8,084 nucleotides of DNA from an uncultured Bacilli bacterium (GCA_944363695.1 CALVUW010000048.1:1-8084), one strand, 5' to 3'. Counted from the stretch's first letter, positions 1 to 6,670 are shown. Notes: generated by a model not told the origin, from the sequence alone. Translations and numbers: made by a program.

Positions 1-836
1 CTATCCATCTTGATAAATTTCTCAGGCTCTCTTAAGTTTCCTAAAAAGCCATCAACAGAAGTATCATTTAACCAGGCATCCATATAACTTCCCTCAAATG
101 CTGTTTGATTATTAGGATTATAGGGTATAGCACTGATATTCCATTGCGTTACTAGCTTAACACTATTATCAGATGGATCAATACTTACTGCTCTCCATAA
201 TTTCCCGCTATACCAGATATAGTTATTTGGATTTTCTCCTGTAATAAACGTCTGTTCTGGATCCGTTGTATTAATAGCTCCATTTACTCCTACTCCTGCA
301 AGAAGTGTTTCAGCAACTGTTTTATATTGTATCTTTTCAAATAAATACCCATCACTTGGCAGACTTAAATCATTATAATCTAATCCTACTCCCACTTCTA
401 TTGGAATACTTATCTCTTCCTTGCTATGATTAATTACATAGATTTTATATTCTTGGCTTTCATTAGCATTTATATTAACACCTACTTCACTTGGTGGTAT
501 GTCACAATCTTCTGTTACTACATAACCCATCTCTATTTCATTTGATATGGTTCCTTGATAATAGAAATTATATCTAGCCACTCGATTGTTGGTATTGGTT
601 ATTCTAACTGTAAATTCTCTAAAACTATTTGCTTCCACTACTAAAGTCGTAGAGGAGGTTCCATCTACGCTTAATTCATAATATAAATTCCCCGTTACAA
701 TGCTAATTGCATTTGCTTTTTCTTCTGTTACCGTAAACATCGCATAAGATATGTAACTGCCAACGGCTATACAGGTAATTAATATTACTAAAATAGCATA
801 CGTTTTAGAAATGTCTTTTCCAAGTAACCTCTTCAT
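1..836 (-). CDS. Membrane-anchored extracellular protein, 5' part (runs off left edge)
   Basis: An open frame of 278 complete codons runs from an ATG at 834-836 to the window edge with no stop, so the C-terminus is missing. The start has a GAGGTG ribosome binding site 8 bases upstream (843-848). Residues 1-10 are basic (MKRLLGKDIS), and residues 13-33 form one hydrophobic segment, a signal or anchor helix. Residues 45-155 look like a beta-rich domain with many Asn, Thr, Tyr and Val. Residues 205-258 carry a pattern with Trp at YIWYSGKLWRAVSI, then KLVTQWNISAI and SYMDAWLND. That pattern resembles the WR...W(S)..WLN repeat domain (DUF6273-like) I associate with surface proteins of uncultured gut Firmicutes; this assignment is from memory. 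The function is unknown. It is most likely displayed outside the membrane. Its leader contains a G9 tract, unusual in this AT-rich DNA and suggestive of variable expression. Confidence 0.8.
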   Translation of the reverse strand, partial: MKRLLGKDISKTYAILVILITCIAVGSYISYAMFTVTEEKANAISIVTGNLYYELSVDGTSSTTLVVEANSFREFTVRITNTNNRVARYNFYYQGTISNEIEMGYVVTEDCDIPPSEVGVNINANESQEYKIYVINHSKEEISIPIEVGVGLDYNDLSLPSDGYLFEKIQYKTVAETLLAGVGVNGAINTTDPEQTFITGENPNNYIWYSGKLWRAVSIDPSDNSVKLVTQWNISAIPYNPNNQTAFEGSYMDAWLNDTSVDGFLGNLREPEKFIKMD

Positions 837-869
837 GCCAAACACCTCGTATTTGGACTTATTGAAAAG

Positions 870-923
870 CTATTTACTTTTGGTAATGACCCCCCCCCTG
901 GTTAACATATTGCTATCTTTCAT
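870..923 (-). other. Candidate 17-codon leader ORF upstream of the surface protein
   Basis: On the minus strand an ATG at 921-923 opens a 17-codon frame (MKDSNMLTRGGVITKSK) that ends at TAG 870-872. A GTGAT ribosome-binding-site match (927-931) lies 3 bases before the ATG, the same extended form seen at lepA and rbgA. The frame spans the G9 tract, which codes for the Arg-Gly-Gly stretch. It is in the same frame as the downstream surface-protein gene, separated by the single TAG and 11 further codons. The frame is short and could be chance. Its position between a good promoter and the gene, and the reading-frame consequences of tract slippage, make it worth noting. Confidence 0.3.
890..898. 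repeat. Homopolymer C9/G9 tract in surface-gene leader
   Basis: Nine consecutive C on the plus strand (G on the transcript of the surface-protein gene) lie 54 bases before its start codon and downstream of its likely -10. Runs of A or T up to 8 occur in this window, but no other G or C run approaches this length. Long G/C tracts in AT-rich genomes are classic slipped-strand sites controlling surface proteins in other bacteria; that role here is inference. Confidence 0.85.
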
Positions 924-945
924 ACTATCACTACTTTCTGTTATT

Positions 946-974
946 ATATTAGCATAACATTATTATTTCTTCAA
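946..974 (-). promoter_or_regulatory. Sigma-A-type promoter of the surface-protein gene
   Basis: On the minus strand, -35 TTGAAG (969-974), a 17-base spacer and a TG-extended -10 TGCTAATAT (946-954) predict transcription from about 939. An overlapping TATAAT (943-948) could also serve but would leave a 20-base spacer. Either choice places the G9 tract inside the transcript, about 40 bases after the start, not in the promoter spacer. Confidence 0.5.
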
Positions 975-984
975 GACTACTATC

Positions 985-1013
985 TACACTTTACTACAAA
1001 ATTATGTTACAAT
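985..1013 (+). promoter_or_regulatory. Promoter of the prolyl-tRNA deacylase gene
   Basis: A TG-extended -10, TGTTACAAT (1005-1013), has a weak -35 TACACT (985-990) 17 bases before it. Predicted initiation near 1020 leaves a very short leader that just contains the ribosome binding site AGAGG (1021-1025). The site lies back to back with the surface-gene promoter. Confidence 0.45.
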
Positions 1014-1032
1014 CTAGTTCAGAGGTAAAGTT

Positions 1033-1509
1033 ATGAACGATATTTTAGAAATGTTAAATCAAAAACAGATTCATTATAAACTAATTCATCATAAACGTGT
1101 ATATACGATTGATGAAATAAAAGCTGTGCAACTAGATAAAGAAGGAATAATTCCCAAAAATATTTTCTTAAGAAACGCTAATGGGAAAACACATTATTTA
1201 ATTATCTGTCATCCAGATAAAAAAATCGATATGAAAGCTCTAGCTAGCAAACTACATAGCAGTCGGCTTTCTTTCGCTAGTGATCAGCGATTACAAAAAT
1301 ATTTAAATGTTGAGAAAGGATCCGTTTCTCCATTAGGTTTTCTATACGATCAAAATCATGAAGTTATTTTTGTCTTTGATCAAGAATTAGTGGACCAAAC
1401 CATTGGCGTTCATCCTAATTATAATGATACGACCCTTTTCTTAGCTTGTAATGATTTGATAAAATTAATAGAAAATCATAACAATCAAGTATTAACTATT
1501 CAGCTATAA
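1033..1509 (+). CDS. prdX: YbaK/ProX-family prolyl-tRNA deacylase (PrdX-like)
   Basis: This 158-residue single-domain protein belongs to the YbaK/aminoacyl-tRNA deacylase superfamily, in the stand-alone group related to the editing domain of prolyl-tRNA synthetase. Members hydrolyse tRNA-Pro mischarged with amino acids such as alanine, preventing proline-codon errors in the cytoplasm. Family signatures visible are KNIFLRN (42-48, with the conserved Lys42), the pair HYLIIC then KKIDMKALA (54-71), LSFAS (79-83), the loop GSVSPLG (96-102) and GVHPN (125-129) followed by T-T-L. Length is normal for the family. AGAGG lies 7 bases before the ATG, and the gene has its own promoter and ends in a hairpin shared with lepA. 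The gene is not in an operon with proS here. The family call is secure; substrate preference (mischarged Ala or Cys) cannot be read from sequence alone. Confidence 0.88.
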   Translation: MNDILEMLNQKQIHYKLIHHKRVYTIDEIKAVQLDKEGIIPKNIFLRNANGKTHYLIICHPDKKIDMKALASKLHSSRLSFASDQRLQKYLNVEKGSVSPLGFLYDQNHEVIFVFDQELVDQTIGVHPNYNDTTLFLACNDLIKLIENHNNQVLTIQL

Positions 1510-1512
1510 AGA

Positions 1513-1536
1513 AGACCGCCTTTTTAGAGGTGGTCT
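1513..1536. terminator. Bidirectional hairpin between prdX-like gene and lepA
   Basis: AGACCGCC (1513-1520) pairs with GGTGGTCT (1529-1536) around an 8-base loop, with one G-T pair. It sits 3 bases after the deacylase stop and 1 base after the lepA stop on the other strand. The U-tracts are imperfect on both sides (ATTATTTATTAT rightward, TTCTTT leftward), so efficiency may be moderate. Confidence 0.7.
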
Positions 1537-1537
1537 A

Positions 1538-3337
1538 TTATTTATTATCCTGTGATAAAATCGCCAAAAAGGCATCTTGTGGAACTTCTACCGAACCAAT
1601 TTGTTTCATACGTTTCTTTCCTTCTTTTTGCTTTTCTAGCAATTTTTTCTTTCGCGTGATATCACCGCCATAACATTTGGCTAGTACATTTTTACGCATT
1701 GCTTTAATATCAGTTCTGGCAATTACTTTCGAACCAATACTTGCTTGAATCGGCACTTCAAATAATTGACGAGGAATTACTTCTTTTAACTTTTCAACAA
1801 TGGCTTTACCGCGTTTATAAGCCGCATCTTTATGAACAATAACACTTAAAGCATCTACAATTTCTCCATTTAATAAAATATCTAGTTTCACTAAATCACT
1901 GGTCTCATATCCTTGCAACTCATAATCAAAAGAAGCATATCCTTTGGTAATTGATTTTAAGCGATCAAAAAAATCATATACAATTTCTGATAAAGGTAAT
2001 TTATAATCCATACAAACTCTTGTCTCATCTAAATAACTCATATTCATAAAAGTACCACGTTTATCTTGCGCTAATTCCATCACCGGTCCAATATAGTCTT
2101 TAGGGACATAGATATGAGCATTAACAAACGGTTCTCTAATTTCTTTAATTTTAGTCTTATCTGGCATCTTTGTCGGTGCATCAATCATTTTCCTACTACC
2201 ATCTTGTAAGATAACTTCATAAATAACAGATGGACTGGTACCAATCAATTGAATGCCAAATTCACGTTCTACTCGTTCCATGGTAATTTCTAAATGCAAT
2301 AGTCCTAAAAAACCACAGCGAAATCCAAAGCCTAAAGCTAATGAGGTTTCCGGTTCAAATGTTAACGCAGCATCATTTAATTTTAACTTTTGTAGGGCCT
2401 CTCTTAAGGCTTCAAATTGATTCGTTTCTAGTGGATATAACCCACAATATACAACACTTTTCATTGGTTTATAACCAGGTAAAGGAATAACTTTGTCTTT
2501 ATCGTCCCATAATGTCATCGTATCGCCCACATGGACATCTTCAACACTTTTAATCGAAGCATAAATATAACCTACTTCTCCGGTAGTAAGGCTTGCTACT
2601 TCCTGTTCTTTTGGTGTATTGATATAAATCGCTAACACTTCATAACTAGCTTTACTTTCTAGCATGTATAACATATCGCCTTTTTTAATACTACCATCCA
2701 CAATACGAACTGCCGTTAACACACCACGATAAGAATCAAACGTACTATCAAAGATTAACGCTCGTAAAGGATTCTGCTCTACCCCCTTAGGGGCTGGTAT
2801 TTTTTGAATAATAGCGGTTAGTAAAGCAGGTATCCCTTCCCCGGTTTTGGCGCTAGTTAAAATAATTTCCTCTTCTAAAAAACCAAGATTCATCAGCTCT
2901 TCTTTTACTTTGGGAATATCAGCATTTGGTAAATCAATTTTATTAATAACAGGAATAATCGTTAAATGATTATCTAATGCTAAATATAGATTAGCTAACG
3001 TTTGGGCTTCTATTCCTTGGGCAGCATCGACAACTAACAATGCCCCTTCACAAGAAGCCAAACTACGACTAACCTCATAACTAAAATCAACATGTCCTGG
3101 TGTATCAATTAAATTTAATAAATAGGTTTCTCCTTCATATTGATAGGTTAGGTTAACGGCATTTAACTTTATGGTAATACCCCGTTCTCTTTCAATATCC
3201 ATAGAATCTAATAATTGATCTTTCATCTCACGCTTAGAGATAGCATGTGTTTGTTCTAATATACGATCGGCTAATGTACTTTTTCCATGATCAATATGAG
3301 CGATAATAGAAAAATTACGAATATTCTGCTGTTTCAT
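1538..3337 (-). CDS. lepA: Elongation factor 4 (LepA), ribosome-associated GTPase
   Basis: LepA is a translational GTPase that binds the ribosome, affects elongation or initiation under stress, and can be membrane-associated. The 599-residue product has normal length. Numbering from the chosen start, the P-loop is in IAHIDHGKST (12-21), followed by switch I DIERERGIT (47-55), DTPGH (78-82) and NKID (132-135). Domains II, III and V follow, and the LepA-specific C-terminal domain includes the HKDAAYKRG and CYGGDITRKKKLLEKQKEGK motifs. The frame is open for five codons further upstream (ATG at 3350-3352). I choose the ATG at 3335-3337 because GGTGAT stands at the right distance and because the predicted transcription start falls after the upstream ATG. 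Family proteins also begin close to the NIRNFSIIAHIDHGKS motif. It has its own promoter. In B. subtilis lepA follows yqxA and precedes hemW; here a kinase gene precedes it and no hemW follows. Confidence 0.97.
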   Translation of the reverse strand: MKQQNIRNFSIIAHIDHGKSTLADRILEQTHAISKREMKDQLLDSMDIERERGITIKLNAVNLTYQYEGETYLLNLIDTPGHVDFSYEVSRSLASCEGALLVVDAAQGIEAQTLANLYLALDNHLTIIPVINKIDLPNADIPKVKEELMNLGFLEEEIILTSAKTGEGIPALLTAIIQKIPAPKGVEQNPLRALIFDSTFDSYRGVLTAVRIVDGSIKKGDMLYMLESKASYEVLAIYINTPKEQEVASLTTGEVGYIYASIKSVEDVHVGDTMTLWDDKDKVIPLPGYKPMKSVVYCGLYPLETNQFEALREALQKLKLNDAALTFEPETSLALGFGFRCGFLGLLHLEITMERVEREFGIQLIGTSPSVIYEVILQDGSRKMIDAPTKMPDKTKIKEIREPFVNAHIYVPKDYIGPVMELAQDKRGTFMNMSYLDETRVCMDYKLPLSEIVYDFFDRLKSITKGYASFDYELQGYETSDLVKLDILLNGEIVDALSVIVHKDAAYKRGKAIVEKLKEVIPRQLFEVPIQASIGSKVIARTDIKAMRKNVLAKCYGGDITRKKKLLEKQKEGKKRMKQIGSVEVPQDAFLAILSQDNK

Positions 3338-3341
3338 GTCA

Positions 3342-3347
3342 ATCACC
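3342..3347 (-). promoter_or_regulatory. Ribosome binding site deciding the lepA start
   Basis: GGTGAT on the minus strand matches the 3' half of GGAGGTGAT and places its core 8 bases before the ATG at 3337. The ATGs at 3352 and 3349 have no such match upstream, and the second overlaps this site. Confidence 0.6.
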
Positions 3348-3353
3348 ATCATT

Positions 3354-3362
3354 AGTATAGCA
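3354..3362 (-). promoter_or_regulatory. Extended -10 promoter of lepA
   Basis: TGCTATACT on the minus strand is a TG-extended -10. No good -35 is present; the region 3363-3390 is pyrimidine-rich on this strand. Initiation near 3347 would give a leader of about 10 bases. It lies directly after the terminator of the kinase gene, so lepA appears to be independently transcribed. Confidence 0.5.
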
Positions 3363-3381
3363 CGAAAGAAAGCAAAAGAAA

Positions 3382-3404
3382 AAAGAAAGAGATGACTCTC
3401 TCCT
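3382..3404 (-). terminator. Terminator of the kinase-like gene
   Basis: On the minus strand GGAGAGA (3397-3403) pairs with TCTCTTT (3386-3392) around a GTCA loop. Two of the seven pairs are G-U. A pyrimidine tract rich in T follows. The stem begins 1 base after the kinase stop codon. Confidence 0.5.
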
Positions 3405-4211
3405 TTATTTTTTCAAAGATAAGGTTTGAACAATGTTATTTTCATGAAGCTTAGCCTCTTCCCATTCATGTTTTTCTTCATCTTCTAGACTCGGTATGAT
3501 GGCATCAAAATAATCTAAAATATCTACATTTTGATTTTCTACCTGCGCAATATTCGTTTGTAAAAATTCTTTTAGGGTTGGATTCACCTCAAATAAATCT
3601 GGTAATTGTTCTAGAGAACCACGCTGATAAAAATAGCTTTCCAAATCCATCTGATATAACAATCCCAAGTTAGAAATATATTGTTTTAATTGATCTTGCT
3701 TCATATTAGATGGTAAATAATTTTGTTGATAATATAAGAAATACCGAACACGTGGTGGATAACGATGACTAGGAATCCAGACATCTTCAAAGTCAACAAG
3801 ATGACCACCATCTGCATTAATTAATTGATTACCACTATTCATATCATGAAAGATAATACCCCGTTGATGAAGTTTTTGTAATTGAAAGCTAACATCACGA
3901 CAAGCTTGTATTTTCTGAGTAAAAGTATAGTTATTTTTACGATTAAATGGAACACTATCTTCAAAGAAAGGGCTGACATAACCATCAAATTCACCATCTA
4001 CTCGTAATGAATCAATAGGATAGCCACTTTTAGGAATCGGTTGAAATAAAAGCAAATGATCAATCATTTTTTCTCTATCCTCTATTTGAAATAATGACTT
4101 AAAACATTTTAATACAACCTTTTTTTGTTTATCAATGAAATGGATACCATTGGCACCATTTTTAGCAGTTAATGGTTCTAATTCTTGCAGCTTATCTGCT
4201 ACTAGCTCCAT
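3405..4211 (-). CDS. Stand-alone protein-kinase-fold protein with HDMNSGN and DFE motifs
   Basis: This 268-residue soluble protein has the core of a kinase fold. A glycine-containing strand (NGANG, 18-22) is followed by the candidate ATP-binding Lys35 in VVLKCFK, and Glu44 or Glu47 could serve as the helix-C glutamate. The catalytic loop is HDMNSGN (122-128; Asp123, Asn128), preceded by LHQRGIIF. The metal-binding Asp140 is in VDFED, where DFG has become DFE. The DFE and LHxRGIIFxDxxxxN pattern resembles the kinase domains of class III/IV lanthipeptide synthetases more than typical Hanks kinases, but no lyase or cyclase domain is attached. The C-terminus (from about 245) is charged and lacks membrane segments. 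AAGGGGG lies 7 bases before the ATG. It has its own promoter and terminator inside the conserved spoIIP-lepA interval. The substrate is unknown; small-molecule phosphorylation is also possible. Confidence 0.75.
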   Translation of the reverse strand: MELVADKLQELEPLTAKNGANGIHFIDKQKKVVLKCFKSLFQIEDREKMIDHLLLFQPIPKSGYPIDSLRVDGEFDGYVSPFFEDSVPFNRKNNYTFTQKIQACRDVSFQLQKLHQRGIIFHDMNSGNQLINADGGHLVDFEDVWIPSHRYPPRVRYFLYYQQNYLPSNMKQDQLKQYISNLGLLYQMDLESYFYQRGSLEQLPDLFEVNPTLKEFLQTNIAQVENQNVDILDYFDAIIPSLEDEEKHEWEEAKLHENNIVQTLSLKK

Positions 4212-4241
4212 ATAATTTCCCCCTTTTTCACGCTGCGCTTT

Positions 4242-4270
4242 ATTATATCATATTTTTGGTGATAAGTAAA
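4242..4270 (-). promoter_or_regulatory. Sigma-A-type promoter of the kinase-like gene
   Basis: On the minus strand a TTTACT -35 (4265-4270), a 17-base spacer and a TG-extended -10 TGATATAAT (4242-4250) form a strong-looking vegetative promoter. It begins 5 bases after the stop of the upstream small gene, so the kinase can be expressed outside sporulation. No hairpin terminator separates it from the upstream genes, so read-through is possible. Confidence 0.6.
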
Positions 4271-4274
4271 GTGA

Positions 4275-4610
4275 TTAAGATGATGCAGAAGATTCCATCG
4301 CTTCACTTAGCATTTTAAATAAAGCATTCATAGATTCGTTAAAGGCGTTTTCGATACCATAGGAAATGGTTAAGCCCGCTTGCGAGACAGCATTATTATA
4401 TTGCTTTTCCTGACTTTTTAAATAATCTTCAACACTGACGTCTTTACCTGCTGCTACATCTTGTTCAAATTGTTCGATTTGTTCGGCCGTTAACATATTT
4501 TTTTTATTTTGACTATATTCATTATATCCTGCTGCTTGCATCGAATATAAAATCATAAATAAAAAGAAGAAAATTAAGATGACAATTCTTGCTACACCAC
4601 TCTTAGTCAT
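4275..4610 (-). CDS. Small one-pass membrane protein, YqxA-like by position
   Basis: The 111-residue product has a short N-terminus, one hydrophobic segment (about 8-26, RIVILIFFFLFMILYSM) and a polar, acidic exterior part. The stretch 72-107 looks helical and amphipathic. It overlaps the end of spoIIP by 8 bases and has its own GAGGTGAT ribosome binding site inside spoIIP, so the two are translationally coupled. In B. subtilis the gene in this slot is yqxA, a roughly 110-residue sporulation protein. The size, the N-terminal segment and a MQAAGYNEY stretch just after it are compatible with a divergent relative, but I cannot confirm homology. It probably acts with SpoIIP at the engulfing septum or forespore membrane; that is inference from context only. 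Confidence 0.8.
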   Translation of the reverse strand: MTKSGVARIVILIFFFLFMILYSMQAAGYNEYSQNKKNMLTAEQIEQFEQDVAAGKDVSVEDYLKSQEKQYNNAVSQAGLTISYGIENAFNESMNALFKMLSEAMESSASS

Positions 4611-5577
4611 TTTGTATCACCTCATCCAATACTTCTCCTAATAACAAGGTTGTTCTATACACTTCATCAATGGTATTATCCATTCCCCCTAGTTCTACTA
4701 AAATTGTTCGATTAGAAAAATCTTGATTATATACCCCATTGACTCCAGCACCTTCTTTTTTATAGATTCCTTTACTAAGTCCATCTATTTTTTGGTTTAA
4801 GCCATCAGCAATTTTCGTTGTAAAATCTAGGTTTTCTTGATAATTAGGATTTTCTAAGCCGACAATAAATAAAATTTTAGCATAACTGGTATCGTTTACT
4901 TGTAATGTAGTTTTATCATAGCTAATCGAATCGCGATGAAGGTCGATAAAGTATTTTAAAGAGGGATACTTTTGTTTAGCCTGTTCCATAAATTGTTTAG
5001 TAACTTGATAACTACCTGCATAGTTTAAGCCCAGACTAGTCCGTAAAGCTGCAACACTGTTTTCTTCTACTACTACTTGGTAACCTCGTTTTTCTAATTC
5101 TTCTTTTAAAATATAGTTAGCCATCATGACATTTGGTTGAACATTATATTCTGCAAAAGATGTGGCTTTATATTCTTCTGTTTGATGGGTGTTATAAATA
5201 TAGATAGTTGGCTCTTCTACTTCTTTAGGATTGGGATCTTTTAGAGTAGTTGTAGCTTCTGGTTCTTCTTTTATTTCATCACTACTAGTCATGCCTTTAT
5301 AGTTTGTATTTAGAATACTTAAGGGATCTGTAATATCTAAATCTATAATTTTAGTCATCAACTGATGAAAGTAGCTATAATTAGAGCGAGAGTTTTTAAC
5401 AAAGGCATTCTGATTTTCTAATAAGAAGCGTAAAAAGTCTTCTTGTGATGTTTTTAAAGTAAAGTGGGCTAGTATTTTAATGGTAAAAATACAAGATAAA
5501 ATTGCAACAGCACCAAAGGCTAGCCATTTTAGGTGCATCCGTTTTTTTGATTTCTTGGCAATAAATTTTTTCTTCAT
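4603..5577 (-). CDS. spoIIP: Stage II sporulation protein P (engulfment amidase/endopeptidase)
   Basis: SpoIIP is the peptidoglycan amidase and endopeptidase that works with SpoIID and SpoIIM to thin and remodel the septum during forespore engulfment. The 324-residue protein has a very basic N-terminus (1-17) and one transmembrane segment (about 18-38), then a linker rich in Glu, Pro and Thr (about 100-123). The catalytic domain follows (124-324), with the zinc-site motifs NTHQTEEY (His131), DLHRDS (His214) and VELGG (Glu295). These match the SpoIIP/Amidase_3-like family, so the enzyme looks intact. AGGAGG (5585-5590) lies 7 bases before the ATG. It follows gpr after 53 bases without a terminator and is coupled to the small membrane protein downstream. 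Confidence 0.95.
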   Translation of the reverse strand: MKKKFIAKKSKKRMHLKWLAFGAVAILSCIFTIKILAHFTLKTSQEDFLRFLLENQNAFVKNSRSNYSYFHQLMTKIIDLDITDPLSILNTNYKGMTSSDEIKEEPEATTTLKDPNPKEVEEPTIYIYNTHQTEEYKATSFAEYNVQPNVMMANYILKEELEKRGYQVVVEENSVAALRTSLGLNYAGSYQVTKQFMEQAKQKYPSLKYFIDLHRDSISYDKTTLQVNDTSYAKILFIVGLENPNYQENLDFTTKIADGLNQKIDGLSKGIYKKEGAGVNGVYNQDFSNRTILVELGGMDNTIDEVYRTTLLLGEVLDEVIQND

Positions 5578-5591
5578 CTGCTAACCTCCTG

Positions 5592-5609
5592 CCTATACTA
5601 TAGACTAGG
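5592..5609. repeat. Imperfect dyad before spoIIP
   Basis: CCTATACTATAGACTAGG matches its own complement at 14 of 18 positions and is centred on CTATAG. It lies between gpr and the spoIIP ribosome binding site. It could be a weak protein site or stem, or chance; TATAGT inside it lacks a properly spaced -35. Confidence 0.3.
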
Positions 5610-5630
5610 AAGAGTTCTAATGTTGTCGAA

Positions 5631-6659
5631 TTAGTTGGCATGAAGACTTTTATTGATACCCGTTGCTAAGAGTTTACTAAGCTTTTCTATTACAAAATTT
5701 ACATCTTTAGGAGTAACAATCAAGTTATAACCTAACGGCCTTAAAACTTCTGATATTAATTGTCGAATCTGTTCGTCAGATAATTTTCCAACCAACCCCA
5801 TTACAGTTTCTTTTTCTTGAAGTGTAAGATTATCTTCTTGTTCTTCATAATCTCGGTGCATGAGACTAACAAATTTTATCGAAGCTTGATTGGCATTTTC
5901 TTTTTCATAACTAATGTGTTCAAAAAGATAATCAATGGTATTACTCACAATCGTTACAGCATCCACTACGGTTGGAACACCAATTGCAATTACTGGCACT
6001 CCCAAAGTATCTTTCGAAAGTTCACTACGATGATTGCCAATACCACTACCAGGGTGAATACCAGTATTAGTAATTTGAATCGTTTTATTTAATCGCTCTA
6101 AATGAGAGGCTGCCAAAGCGTCTAGTGCAATTATAAAATCCGGTTTAATTTCATTAAAGATACCAAGAATCATATCTTTCGTTTCCATACCAGTCGTTCC
6201 CATAACCCCTGGTATAAAAACTGCCACACTCCGGTACTTTTCATCAACTTCCAGTCCTAGTTGAAATAAATGTCGTGTTACTAATACTTGTTCTCCGGCC
6301 AGAGGCCCCAAAGCATCTGGGGTAGCATTATGATTTCCTAGTCCTACAACTAAACAAGAGGCTTTCTTCGGTATTTTTTCTAGTTGTAATACTTGTTGCA
6401 AAGCTTTTTGAAAGGCAGTTTGAACCACTTTATAGTTTTTTTCATCGGTTACATCTTCAAAATAAAGCGTTTTATAAACACCTGATTTTTTTTGAATGAG
6501 CTCTTCACCTTGTTTATCAACAGTAATCGTCTCAATGGTCACATCTTCTACGTGTTCTTCTTCTTTAACATAGCCTGTATTTTCGCTGATAGTATCAATT
6601 GTTTCACTAATCAAATCTGTATGAGCTTGATATTTACTTAAGTCGATTTCATGTTTCAT
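5631..6659 (-). CDS. gpr: Germination protease GPR (spore endopeptidase)
   Basis: GPR is made in the forespore as an inactive zymogen, processes itself, and degrades small acid-soluble spore proteins at germination. It belongs to aspartate-dependent family A25, with a HybD-like fold. Counted from the chosen start the product has 342 residues. The essential aspartates are expected at Asp115 (GLGNHNATPDALGP) and Asp180 (IALDALAASHLERL). Other hallmarks are TGIHPGSGIGNHR and VPTVVDA. The open frame extends three codons upstream to a GTG (6666-6668), but that GTG lies inside the AGGTGA ribosome binding site. Starting at ATG 6657-6659 gives a pro-peptide MKHEIDLSKYQAHTD ending in Thr-Asp before Leu, 15 residues, the same length and cleavage context as in Bacillus megaterium GPR. 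It heads the gpr-spoIIP-small-gene unit. I see no convincing sigma-G or sigma-A promoter. Confidence 0.96.
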   Translation of the reverse strand: MKHEIDLSKYQAHTDLISETIDTISENTGYVKEEEHVEDVTIETITVDKQGEELIQKKSGVYKTLYFEDVTDEKNYKVVQTAFQKALQQVLQLEKIPKKASCLVVGLGNHNATPDALGPLAGEQVLVTRHLFQLGLEVDEKYRSVAVFIPGVMGTTGMETKDMILGIFNEIKPDFIIALDALAASHLERLNKTIQITNTGIHPGSGIGNHRSELSKDTLGVPVIAIGVPTVVDAVTIVSNTIDYLFEHISYEKENANQASIKFVSLMHRDYEEQEDNLTLQEKETVMGLVGKLSDEQIRQLISEVLRPLGYNLIVTPKDVNFVIEKLSKLLATGINKSLHAN

Positions 6660-6664
6660 ATTCT

Positions 6665-6670
6665 TCACCT
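6665..6670 (-). promoter_or_regulatory. Ribosome binding site deciding the gpr start
   Basis: AGGTGA on the minus strand stands 5 bases before the ATG at 6659 (8 bases from the AGG core). The in-frame GTG at 6666-6668 is part of this site and so is unlikely to initiate. Confidence 0.75.

Noticed and set aside
1..3. TAG reading leftward at the window edge as the stop of the surface gene
   Set aside because: It is out of frame: the last full codon is 3-5 and the next begins AG, so the gene continues beyond the edge.
4498..4505. A8 run inside the small membrane-protein gene (also A7-A8 runs in gpr, spoIIP and the kinase gene)
   Set aside because: Poly-A runs coding for Lys are expected at this base composition, and all the frames are intact, so I do not call these switches.
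5596..5601. TATAGT before spoIIP as a separate promoter
   Set aside because: The nearest -35-like sequence (TCGACA) is 21 bases away, so spacing is wrong; co-transcription with gpr is simpler.
5817..6092. Plus-strand open frame of 91 codons opposite gpr
   Set aside because: It lies wholly inside the well-supported gpr gene, has no ribosome binding site and shows no family pattern; it is a shadow frame.
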